Positions 1 through 6,079 of a stretch of DNA of 6,841 nt are shown here, one piece after another; position 1 is the stretch's first letter, and every line of letters begins with the position of its first letter. The DNA is from an uncultured Collinsella sp. Lineage in GTDB: Bacteria > Actinomycetota > Coriobacteriia > Coriobacteriales > Coriobacteriaceae. Location of the stretch: assembly GCA_905197385.1 (NCBI GenBank), contig CAJJYO010000088.1, positions 1 to 6,841 of the forward strand. Direction: 5' to 3'. The notes beneath the pieces were generated by a model. That model was not told the origin of the DNA, ran no database searches, and was given only the letters and a program-made list of their open reading frames with translations. The position numbers were made by a program, and so were the translations under genes.

Positions 1-1888
1 GCCCCACGCGGCGGGCGATGGCCTCGGCTGTCACACGGTTATCGCCGGTGAGCATGCGCACGTCGACGCCAAGCGAGCGCAGTGCGGCGATGGCTCCGGC
101 GCTCGTCTCCTTGACCTCGTCAGCCACGGCAATGGTGCCGGCAAGCTCGCCGTTCTTGGCAAAGAACAGCGGCGTCTTGCCCTTGGCGGCAAATTGCTCG
201 GCAAGGCCCGCGGGCACGGTAACGCCTAGCTCGTTCATCAGACGCACGTTACCAGCGGCGATGGTGTTTTGCCCCTCGCGTGCCGTAACGCCTCGCCCGG
301 GCACGGCGGCAAAGTCCTCGACGGCGCGTGCGACAATCCCTCGCGTCTCGCACTCGGCCATAATCGCCTCGGCCAGCGGGTGTTCGCTTGAGCGCTCCAG
401 CGCGGCGGCCCGCTTGAGCAGCGCCTTTTCGCTCATGGCGGGCGATCCGTCGGCGCGCGTGGCTACCACGATATCGGTCACGGCAGGCTTGCCGCGAGTG
501 ACCGTTCCCGTCTTATCGAGCACCACGGTGCCCACGCTGCGCAGATTCTCCAGCGCCTCGGCGCTCTTGAACAGAATGCCCATCTCGGCGCCCTTGCCGG
601 TGCCGACCATAATAGCGACGGGCGTGGCCAGACCCAATGCGCACGGACAGCTGATCACCAGCACAGCGACGGCGGAGGTGAGCGCTTCGTTCACGCTACC
701 GGTCAGTGCCATCCACGCCACGAAGGTCATGGCCGAGATCACGAATACCACGGGCACGAACACGCCGGCGACCTTGTCGGCCATGCGGGCGATGGGCGCC
801 TTGGTGGCGTTGGCGTCCTCGACGAGCTGGATAATCTTGGCGAGCGACGTGTCGGCGCCCACGCGTGTGGCGCGGAAGGCAAACGAGCCGGTGCGGTTGA
901 CAGTGGCGGCGTTGACGGTGTCGCCGGCGGTCTTTTCCACGGGGATGGACTCGCCGGTGAGCGCGCTCTCGTCCACGGCCGAGCTGCCCTCGAGCACCAC
1001 GCCATCGACAGGGATGGACTCGCCGGGGCGCACACGCAGCACCTGGCCGGGCAGAATGGCATCGACGTCGACGGGGGCCTCGCTGCCGTCCTCTGCCACG
1101 ACGGTCGCGGTCTTGGGTGCTAAGTCGATGAGCGCCTCGATAGCGCCGCCGGTCTTGGACTTGCTGCGCGTCTCGAGGTATTTGCCCACGGTGACGAGCG
1201 ACAGGATGGTGCCAGCGCTCTCAAAATACAGGTTGTCCATGCTCGTCATCATGGCCTCGTGCACCTGACCTGCGGCTAGCTGGTCGGCCATGATGAACAT
1301 GGCGTAGAGCGACCAGGCGATGGAGGCGGTGGCGCCCACGGCAATAAGGGCGTCCATGGTGGGCGCGCCGTGCGCGAGCGATTTAAACCCGTTGATAAAG
1401 TACGCGTCGTTGACGTAGACGATGGGAATGAGCAGGACGAGCTCGGTGAGCGCGAGCGTCATGCTGTGGGTGTGGTCGGTGAAGATGCCGGGCAGCGGCC
1501 AGCCGAGCATGTGCCCCATGCCTATGTAGAACAGTGGGATGAGGAATACGATCGAGACGATGAGGCGGGTGCGCATGGCAGAGGCGGCGGCCTCCAACTT
1601 TTTGGTCGGTGACTCCATATGGGCGGCGCCGGACCTGGCTTGCGCACTTCCGCTTTGGACAGCGTCGGTGCCCGTGCTGATGGGTGAGGCCGAGTAGCCC
1701 GCGCGGTCGACAGCGGTGCAGATGTCGTCGGGGGAGACCTGCGCAGGGTCGTAGTCCACCAGCATAGAGCCGGCGAGCAGATTGACCGCGACGCTTTGGA
1801 CGCCGTCGAGTTTGCTCACGGCGCGATCCACATGCGCCTGGCAGGCGGCGCATGTCATGCCGCCCACGTCGAACTTATCTTGAGCCAT
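1..1888 (-). CDS. copA: Copper-exporting P1B-type ATPase, C-terminus cut by window edge
   Basis: Integral membrane pump that should export Cu(I) (or Ag(I)) from the cytoplasm using ATP. 629 complete codons are visible. In order: one heavy-metal-associated domain with GMTCAAC (Cys13, Cys16); a linker at about residues 70-105; membrane helices near 107-125, 142-160, 176-200 and 217-233; the actuator loop with TGES (311-314); the metal-binding helix with CPC (414-416); the phosphorylation motif DKTGT (Asp458); the P1B-specific His-Pro pair (503-504); and TGDN (614-617). The GDGxND hinge and the last two helices lie beyond the left edge. The helices that would confirm Cu(I) specificity are therefore not visible, but one CxxC domain plus CPC strongly favours copper. 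The ATG start is set by AAAGGAG (1894-1900) five bases upstream. The gene stands alone behind its own promoter with a CsoR-like operator. Confidence 0.95.
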   Translation of the reverse strand, partial: MAQDKFDVGGMTCAACQAHVDRAVSKLDGVQSVAVNLLAGSMLVDYDPAQVSPDDICTAVDRAGYSASPISTGTDAVQSGSAQARSGAAHMESPTKKLEAAASAMRTRLIVSIVFLIPLFYIGMGHMLGWPLPGIFTDHTHSMTLALTELVLLIPIVYVNDAYFINGFKSLAHGAPTMDALIAVGATASIAWSLYAMFIMADQLAAGQVHEAMMTSMDNLYFESAGTILSLVTVGKYLETRSKSKTGGAIEALIDLAPKTATVVAEDGSEAPVDVDAILPGQVLRVRPGESIPVDGVVLEGSSAVDESALTGESIPVEKTAGDTVNAATVNRTGSFAFRATRVGADTSLAKIIQLVEDANATKAPIARMADKVAGVFVPVVFVISAMTFVAWMALTGSVNEALTSAVAVLVISCPCALGLATPVAIMVGTGKGAEMGILFKSAEALENLRSVGTVVLDKTGTVTRGKPAVTDIVVATRADGSPAMSEKALLKRAAALERSSEHPLAEAIMAECETRGIVARAVEDFAAVPGRGVTAREGQNTIAAGNVRLMNELGVTVPAGLAEQFAAKGKTPLFFAKNGELAGTIAVADEVKETSAGAIAALRSLGVDVRMLTGDNRVTAEAIARRVG

Positions 1889-1935
1889 GGCTTCTCCTTT
1901 CTGTGACGTAGTGTCGGAAATGTTAACCTGCCGAT

Positions 1936-1966
1936 ACTATACACCCATACCCCCTGGGGGTGTCCA
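1936..1966 (-). promoter_or_regulatory. Probable copA promoter
   Basis: On the minus strand, TGGACA (1966-1961) resembles a -35 box and TATAGT (1941-1936) a -10 box. The spacer is 19 bases and contains the CsoR-like palindrome. Transcription would begin near 1929, giving a leader of about 40 bases before the ATG. The spacer is longer than the usual 17 bases. MerR-type copper activators such as CueR also use long spacers, but the G-tract dyad does not look like a CueR site. Confidence 0.5.
1947..1963. promoter_or_regulatory. CsoR-like copper-repressor operator
   Basis: ACCCCCTGGGGGT at 1949-1961 is a perfect 13-base palindrome. It extends to 17 bases (1947-1963, ATACCCCCTGGGGGTGT) with one mismatched pair. 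Five-base C and G tracts flanked by A/T match the known style of CsoR/RcnR-family operators in front of copper-pump genes in Actinobacteria and Firmicutes. The palindrome lies between the proposed -35 and -10 boxes of copA, so a bound repressor would block transcription until copper binds it. No csoR gene is in the window, so the regulator's identity is inferred from site and context. Confidence 0.7.
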
Positions 1967-2040
1967 GTACAGAAAGAAATGTATGACATTTCGCTACAGA
2001 TGAGGGTGGCTGCCGGGTTGGTGCACCATCCCCGCCCTTC

Positions 2041-2097
2041 GTCTCAATCTGTAACATCTAGCCCAGTTTTTGCCGAGCTGCTGTTACAGAATGAGAC
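2041..2097 (+). repeat. 57-bp palindromic repeat, unit 1
   Basis: The arms are 2041-2056 and 2082-2097 and differ from perfect symmetry at one pair, arm position 7 (A opposite A). The centre starts TCTAG and contains TTTTTGCC, then GAGCTGC. It closely matches the centre of unit 6, so these two form one subfamily. Confidence 0.93.
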
Positions 2098-2120
2098 AAA
2101 CTCTCCGGCGGCAAATCAAT

Positions 2121-2177
2121 ATCTCGATCTGTAACATCTAGCGGGGAAAATGACCTCTAACTGTTACAGATTGAGAT
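2121..2177 (+). repeat. 57-bp palindromic repeat, unit 2
   Basis: The arms are 2121-2136 and 2162-2177. The outermost pair is A-T rather than the G-C of unit 1, with both sides changed. The single irregular pair is arm position 6 (G opposite T). The centre begins TCTAG and ends TCTAAC, and matches the centres of units 4 and 5. Confidence 0.93.
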
Positions 2178-2200
2178 TTTGTTTTGAGAGGTTTGAGTTT

Positions 2201-2257
2201 GTCTCCATCTGTAACAGTTAGACCGGTTTTTGGATTCCAGATGTTACAGATCGAGAC
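2201..2257 (-). repeat. 57-bp palindromic repeat, unit 3, inverted
   Basis: The arms are 2201-2216 and 2242-2257 with one mismatch, at arm position 6 (C opposite C). The inner flanks read GTTAG on the left and CCAGA on the right. This is the reverse-complement arrangement of units 2 and 4, so the unit lies in the opposite orientation to them. Confidence 0.9.
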
Positions 2258-2280
2258 GAACCTTCAGCAATAAACTCAAT

Positions 2281-2337
2281 ATCTCAATCTGTAACATCTG
2301 GCGGGAAATATGACCCCTTACTGTTACAGATCGAGAC
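2281..2337 (+). repeat. 57-bp palindromic repeat, unit 4
   Basis: The arms are 2281-2296 and 2322-2337, with two irregular pairs at arm positions 1 and 6 (both A opposite C on the plus strand). The centre begins TCTGGCGGG and ends TGACCCCTTAC, sharing its right half with unit 5. Confidence 0.93.
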
Positions 2338-2361
2338 AGACCGTCCGCGGCCAACTCAAAT

Positions 2362-2418
2362 GTCTTGATCTGTAACATCTAGAGAGGTTTTTGACCCCTT
2401 ACTGTTACAGATTGAGAT
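2362..2418 (+). repeat. 57-bp palindromic repeat, unit 5
   Basis: The arms are 2362-2377 and 2403-2418. All three deviations from symmetry (arm positions 1, 5 and 6) would be G-U wobbles if the plus strand were transcribed. The centre carries TCTAG, TTTTTGACC and CCTTAC. The interval before this unit is 24 rather than 23 bases. Confidence 0.92.
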
Positions 2419-2441
2419 GTTGTCTCGCGGGATTGGGGTTT

Positions 2442-2498
2442 GTCTCGTTCTGTAGCATCTAGACCTGTATCTGCCGAGCTAGTGTTACAAATCGAGAC
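2442..2498 (+). repeat. 57-bp palindromic repeat, unit 6
   Basis: The arms are 2442-2457 and 2483-2498, with three irregular pairs (arm positions 7, 9 and 14). This is among the most diverged copies. CTAG on both inner sides (starting 2459 and 2478) can extend the stem. The centre matches unit 1 (CTGCCGAGCT). Confidence 0.9.
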
Positions 2499-2540
2499 AA
2501 CTGCCGGGGAGGGGTCCCGTCACGGCAAGACGCCCGCCGC

Positions 2541-4625
2541 CTAGATACAGAATCCGGGGATCACACAGGTTAGCTTGTTTGGCTTTTCCGCAGGCGTTGC
2601 GTACGTAAAGACGTCGCCGTCGTGGCCCACACGGTTTATGTAGAGCGTGCCTTCGGTCTCCGATGAGTCGGGGCTCACCGTGCGCTCCCACCAGCAGGTG
2701 TCCTTGCCCTTCCACTGGCGGACCATCGTCTCGTTCGTGGAATACGGGCTCACCTTGAGCTCGCGGAAGAGCTGATACTCCTTGCCCTCGCCGTTGTAGA
2801 TTTCTGCCAGGTAGTGATAGTCCTTGGCAAACGAATCGGGCGGTTGCGTACCGCACAGCTCGACCATGGCGGGCAGCCAAAGGGTTGCGGGCAACTCGCT
2901 CAGACACGATGCACTGTTGGCGGCGCCAGCGTTATTCGAGACCTTTTTGACAGATTTGATGAGCGCGCGCAACTCGTTGGGCAGCAGCTTAAGGCCGTCG
3001 CTGTCGAGCCATTCCCGCAGCTCGCAATCTGCCCAGCCGGCGCTCGGCGGTTCAGCCGCAGCGTTGCGCTCGGCAATGCCCGCATCGAACATAAACGTCA
3101 GTCCGGCCTTGCCCGTCCCGTCCAGAAGCTCATCGTGACGGATGCCCACAAGCTGCGCGCCGACCTCCAGCCCGTTGGCGAGCTTCACACGCTTGGTGCA
3201 CGGATAGGGGATATGCCCATCAGTGTCGAGCAGGTGGTAGCGCTTGGCAATCTCGCGTGCCTCGCTACGGGTCTCGGCGGCCTTAATCTTGAGCGAAATT
3301 TCCTGCAGCTGATCCCAGGCGTAGTCGTCAAGTGAACCGCGGATGCCGTCCAGGTAGTCGGGGATGCCAAAGCCATGGGTTGCCGCCCCGATAACACCGA
3401 GCCCCGCAACGGCTGCAACGACGCCGCCGATGACAAAGCGGCGGCGGGTCATGGCATCGTGACGGGCCTGCTCCAGGATCTCTCGTGCGCGCTCGCCGGC
3501 GACATCGACCTTAAGGTGCGTGCCAGAATCGATATCAATTGCGGCCTCGTCTCCTGCGCCCTCGCGGTCCTCGGATTCTGCAGCGGGGAGGTATGCCGAG
3601 AGCGCCTCGAGCATCTGCTGCTCGGTGGGACGATCGCCCTGTTCAACCGAGATGCCTTTCATGATGATCTGGACAAGCGCCTTGTCGTCCTCGCAGCGCG
3701 GCTCGAGCGGTGCCGGTTTGGTCTTGGTCTTTATGAGGTAGAACGAGCCGGTTGCCGCGGCACCCGTCGACTCGACATCGAATGGTTTGCGGCCGCTGTA
3801 GAGCTGGTACAGAATGCTCGAAAGCGCATAGACGTCGATCGCGGGCGAGCGGCGAAGGGCCGCGATGCCTTCGATATCCTGCGTGAGCATTTCGGGCGCG
3901 GCATATGCGGGTGTGGCAAAACGCCAAATGTCGGCACGTCGGGTGATTGTGTCGTCGCCGAGTGCCATGGTCGCGGAGCCCATGTCGATGAGGCAGGGGT
4001 CAAAGGAGCAATCGGCAATCTGCTGCTCGAGCGTTCGGCTGGTGGTGCGGAACATGATATTGGCAGGCGACAGGTCGCGATGGATGACCGGATTCACGAG
4101 GCCTTGGGTCATCAAGAGCGCGCGAAGCACGGCGTTTCCGACGGCGGCGACCATCTGAGTGGTCAGCCCGCCCGAGGCGTCGTGCGGAAGCAAGGGCAGC
4201 GCCTGCTTGAGCGAGGTGCCCTCGACCCACTCCATGAGGATGAGCGGGTCATCCTCGCACGATCCGTAGCCATAGACGCGCGGAAATCCGCGCAGGTGCG
4301 AGACGGTACACAGATGACGATACTCCTCGAACAGCGCGGCGGTGTTGGCCAGGTGAGCGGCCGATTGCTCGGCGGAGCGGTCGGGGGCTTGGCCGGAAAG
4401 GATGGCGTTGTCCTTGAGTAGCTTGACGGCAAAGACCTCGCCGCTCGTGTTGGTCGCGCGCAGCACGTGCCCGATGTTGCCGTTGTTGCGGTGGGCCGTC
4501 TGGAGAATAAGCGTCATAAACCGACGCTTGGCGTCGTCCTCGGCGCTGGGGTCGACCGCCACGGCGGTGTCGAACGTGTCAAGACGGATGAGTTTGTCGC
4601 CATAGGCGCTATCGGTAGTATCCAT
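2541..4625 (-). CDS. Membrane-anchored Hanks-type Ser/Thr protein kinase with DUF6273-like sensor domain
   Basis: A 694-residue signalling kinase. The cytoplasmic kinase domain (about 35-345) has a degenerate glycine loop GNIGHV (49-54), the ATP-anchoring Lys68 in AVK, a likely helix-C Glu100/101, HRDLSPAN with Asp184 and Asn189, DMG in place of DFG (214-216), APE (243-245), Asp264 and Arg332. All catalytic residues are present, so it should be active. Thr226, Thr228 and Thr238 in the activation loop are candidate phosphosites. One membrane helix spans about 397-416. It is followed by an extracytoplasmic domain with GW-x-LREWL (530-540), WLPA (583-586) and a C-terminal IPGFCI, which I read as DUF6273. 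This part contains seven cysteines. The ATG start has AAAGGA (4631-4636) five bases upstream. An in-frame ATG at 4712 would add 29 residues encoded inside an inverted repeat and is unlikely. The gene lies downstream of and co-directional with the FHA gene. Confidence 0.93.
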   Translation of the reverse strand: MDTTDSAYGDKLIRLDTFDTAVAVDPSAEDDAKRRFMTLILQTAHRNNGNIGHVLRATNTSGEVFAVKLLKDNAILSGQAPDRSAEQSAAHLANTAALFEEYRHLCTVSHLRGFPRVYGYGSCEDDPLILMEWVEGTSLKQALPLLPHDASGGLTTQMVAAVGNAVLRALLMTQGLVNPVIHRDLSPANIMFRTTSRTLEQQIADCSFDPCLIDMGSATMALGDDTITRRADIWRFATPAYAAPEMLTQDIEGIAALRRSPAIDVYALSSILYQLYSGRKPFDVESTGAAATGSFYLIKTKTKPAPLEPRCEDDKALVQIIMKGISVEQGDRPTEQQMLEALSAYLPAAESEDREGAGDEAAIDIDSGTHLKVDVAGERAREILEQARHDAMTRRRFVIGGVVAAVAGLGVIGAATHGFGIPDYLDGIRGSLDDYAWDQLQEISLKIKAAETRSEAREIAKRYHLLDTDGHIPYPCTKRVKLANGLEVGAQLVGIRHDELLDGTGKAGLTFMFDAGIAERNAAAEPPSAGWADCELREWLDSDGLKLLPNELRALIKSVKKVSNNAGAANSASCLSELPATLWLPAMVELCGTQPPDSFAKDYHYLAEIYNGEGKEYQLFRELKVSPYSTNETMVRQWKGKDTCWWERTVSPDSSETEGTLYINRVGHDGDVFTYATPAEKPNKLTCVIPGFCI

Positions 4626-4657
4626 GGCGTTCCTTTGTCTGGCATGGGTTGCTGCGC

Positions 4658-4718
4658 GTATACGTGGGCAGTGTGGATATCGGTAAAGTACCATGATAGC
4701 CACACTGCCCACGTATAC
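4658..4718. repeat. Inverted repeat, 19-bp perfect arms, between FHA and kinase genes
   Basis: GTATACGTGGGCAGTGTGG (4658-4676) is repeated in reverse complement at 4700-4718. After one mismatch, a further four pairs follow (TATC 4678-4681 with GATA 4695-4698). GGTA and TACC (4682-4685, 4689-4692) can then close on a three-base loop. The 61-base hairpin ends about 20 bases before the kinase Shine-Dalgarno sequence on the minus strand. There is no T tract on either side, so it is not a classical terminator. It may be an mRNA stabiliser or processing site, or a DNA-level palindrome. Confidence 0.93.
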
Positions 4719-4740
4719 CGCTGAGTATTGTCGTTTACGA

Positions 4741-4799
4741 CGCAGAAGGTAGAAGACGAAAGACGGACGGCGACCGTCTTTCGTCTTCTACCTTCTGCG
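4741..4799. repeat. Inverted repeat, 26-bp perfect arms, at FHA gene stop codon
   Basis: The arms 4741-4766 and 4774-4799 are perfect reverse complements across 26 bases (CGCAGAAGGTAGAAGACG and onward), with a seven-base loop ACGGCGA. The right arm abuts the FHA stop codon (4800-4802), so the hairpin opens directly after translation ends on the minus strand. No T run follows in either direction, which argues against intrinsic termination. A 12-base palindrome, GTCGTTTACGAC (4730-4741), touches its left end. Confidence 0.95.
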
Positions 4800-5762
4800 C
4801 TAGTCCACAATGACAAGGAATGTCGTGTAGAGACCCAGATGGAGCCTGTCGCTGTTTTCGATTTCCACCGGGGGATAGACTTTGCCGGGCTCGCGTTGGT
4901 CGCGCGGCGGCTCGATTACGATATCGCCGTCGCCCGCGCCCGATTTGAGCACTGTGCCGTTGGTCGACCCAAGGCCCTGGGCGTACCAGTGTCCGCCTTC
5001 GAGCCAAATGCGGAGATGCTCGCGCGATGCATCAGCGCCTACATCGGTGATGCTGGGCGAGGTTTTGGGCAAGGACCCAATTACCGTGCCGCGCGGATCG
5101 CGTGTGAGGGGATGGATTTGCATGTCGGCGCAGTTGTCGGCATGGGTTCTGAGCAGACCGAGGTTGGGGGCGACAGTGCGCGGCTGCTCCAGGCTGCTCA
5201 TAAAGCCACGTCCGACGGTAGTTTCGGTGGTGCCAAAGTGCCCGCCTGTCTTGCTGTCGCAAAAGCGCTCGACGGTGGCCACGCCTTGGATGGGGTCAGC
5301 GAGCGCCCCCGTTGCCACAAAGAGCATAAGGTAAAGCGTACTCTTCTCGCGCACGGCATTGCCGTCAAAGTTGTCGATGTGATTGAGGGCATTTGCATAT
5401 AGGCAGCTGTCCAGCTTGTAGCTGGCGAGAGCCGACATCATTTCGTTGGCGGCCGGGCCGCGATAGTGCTCGGCGATTGCCTGATAGGCGGACTCGCCGC
5501 CGCCGAGCTTGCTGTAGATTGCCGCGGAAAGATTGAGCGTGGTGACGGCAAAGTCGCTGTAGATGGCGGGCGCGCACTGGTCAGGCTCGCGATGGACGAT
5601 GTAACGGGTGAGATACGAGCGGTTGGAAGAGCATTTCTCGAGCAGGGTACTGCCGAGATAAGAGTTTCCATTGATGAGCATTCGGGCGATCTCGAGATGT
5701 CTAAGACCGCCGAACGAGCGAATATCGTTATAGAGGACCGAGCAAGGTGTCTCTGCTGCCAC
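4800..5762 (-). CDS. FHA-domain protein, probable partner of the adjacent kinase
   Basis: 320 residues. The C-terminal forkhead-associated domain (about 225-320) is recognised from SREH (246-249), W259, GSTNGT (265-270) and the closing strands around 302-320. FHA domains bind phosphothreonine peptides, and the co-directional kinase downstream is the obvious source of such marks. The usual first-strand Gly-Arg reads Gly229-Ser230, so the arginine that normally contacts phosphate appears absent; Lys233 is nearby. The N-terminal 220 residues are mostly helical-looking, contain several cysteines, and match no family I recognise. No signal peptide or membrane helix is evident, so it is probably cytoplasmic. 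I chose the GTG start at 5762 because AAAGGAGG (5768-5775) lies five bases upstream. A TTG at 5792 would place that ribosome-binding site inside the gene. Confidence 0.88.
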   Translation of the reverse strand: MAAETPCSVLYNDIRSFGGLRHLEIARMLINGNSYLGSTLLEKCSSNRSYLTRYIVHREPDQCAPAIYSDFAVTTLNLSAAIYSKLGGGESAYQAIAEHYRGPAANEMMSALASYKLDSCLYANALNHIDNFDGNAVREKSTLYLMLFVATGALADPIQGVATVERFCDSKTGGHFGTTETTVGRGFMSSLEQPRTVAPNLGLLRTHADNCADMQIHPLTRDPRGTVIGSLPKTSPSITDVGADASREHLRIWLEGGHWYAQGLGSTNGTVLKSGAGDGDIVIEPPRDQREPGKVYPPVEIENSDRLHLGLYTTFLVIVD

Positions 5763-5783
5763 GGATACCTCCTTTGATTGCTT

Positions 5784-5804
5784 CCTAGCCAATAAGGCGA
5801 TAGG
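5784..5804. promoter_or_regulatory. Small hairpin in the FHA leader
   Basis: CCTAGCC and GGC-GA-TAGG can pair around AATAA, giving a 7-bp stem with a two-base bulge. It sits about ten bases upstream of the FHA Shine-Dalgarno sequence. It could affect translation initiation, but it is short and may be chance. Confidence 0.25.
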
Positions 5805-5869
5805 AATTAATGGCCCCCGGTGGGCGACGTATTAAATGGCTGCGCAATATGTAGCGTAACCAAAGCAAC

Positions 5870-5899
5870 ATTATAGGCCACATGTTCGAAATTGCAGGA
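5870..5899 (-). promoter_or_regulatory. Probable promoter of the FHA-kinase unit
   Basis: A perfect TATAAT lies on the minus strand at 5875-5870, in a local AT-richer patch. The candidate -35 (CTGCAA, about 16 bases upstream) is weak. Transcription would start near 5863, leaving a leader of about 100 bases before the GTG at 5762. No better promoter is visible in front of the kinase gene, so this one may serve both genes. Confidence 0.5.
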
Positions 5900-5941
5900 A
5901 GACCGAGAGATTTGGTTTGGACTGGACGGAAATCCCTCTCT

Positions 5942-5998
5942 GTCTTGTTCTGTAACAATTAGGACCGATTTTACTCGGTAACTGTTACAGATTGAGAC
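5942..5998 (+). repeat. 57-bp palindromic repeat, unit 7
   Basis: Same family and length as the copies at 2041-2498. The arms are 5942-5957 and 5983-5998, with irregular pairs at arm positions 5-7. The centre carries a small extra hairpin, CCGATTTTACTCGG. It lies upstream of the FHA promoter. Confidence 0.92.
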
Positions 5999-6022
5999 GT
6001 TTGTGAATCGTGTCGACCGTTT

Positions 6023-6079
6023 GTCTCGATCTGTAACACGTAGAGGAAGATTTGCCCTGCAGATGTTACAGATTGAGAC
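6023..6079 (-). repeat. 57-bp palindromic repeat, unit 8, inverted
   Basis: The arms are 6023-6038 and 6064-6079, with one irregular pair at arm position 6 (G opposite T). The right inner flank CAGA places it in the same orientation as unit 3. It starts 81 bases after unit 7 with a 24-base interval, repeating the geometry of the larger array. Confidence 0.92.

Larger units (their letters stand above)
2041..2498. repeat. Array of six 57-bp palindromic repeats, 80-bp period
   Basis: Six units start at 2041, 2121, 2201, 2281, 2362 and 2442. Each is exactly 57 bases: a 16-base left arm close to GTCTCAATCTGTAACA, a 25-base centre, and a right arm close to its reverse complement. Intervals are 23, 23, 23, 24 and 23 bases. 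Arms vary by one to three bases, and the intervals are themselves related to each other. No protein-coding frame is convincing here. The array lies between the kinase stop (2541) and the copA promoter. I do not recognise the family. It resembles REP/BIME-type intergenic palindromes in general design only. Confidence 0.93.

Noticed and set aside
18..1268. A 416-codon plus-strand open frame
   Set aside because: It is exactly antisense to the copper ATPase, whose motifs are unambiguous. The translation is a Ser/Ala/Thr-rich shadow typical of the opposite strand of GC-rich genes.
1991..2006. A possible ninth, decayed half-repeat (CTACAGATGAGG)
   Set aside because: It shares only a short core with the right arm, has no matching left arm, and is about 11 bases off the 80-bp phase.
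2041..2498. Regular repeats and intervals resembling a CRISPR array
   Set aside because: The repeats are 57 bases, differ from copy to copy, occur in both orientations, and the 23-24-base intervals are related to each other. CRISPR repeats are shorter and near identical, with unrelated spacers, and no cas gene is present.
2501..2530. Terminator for the kinase gene
   Set aside because: TGCCG/CGGCA with an inner GGGACCC can form a modest hairpin, but no T tract follows on the minus strand, so I did not annotate it.
3375..4421. A 348-codon plus-strand open frame
   Set aside because: It is antisense to the kinase catalytic domain, which has complete motifs. It has no supporting ribosome-binding site or family resemblance.
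4626..4712. N-terminal extension of the kinase from the ATG at 4712
   Set aside because: The extra 29 residues would be encoded by the 4658-4718 inverted repeat. The ATG at 4625 has a well-placed AAAGGA site.
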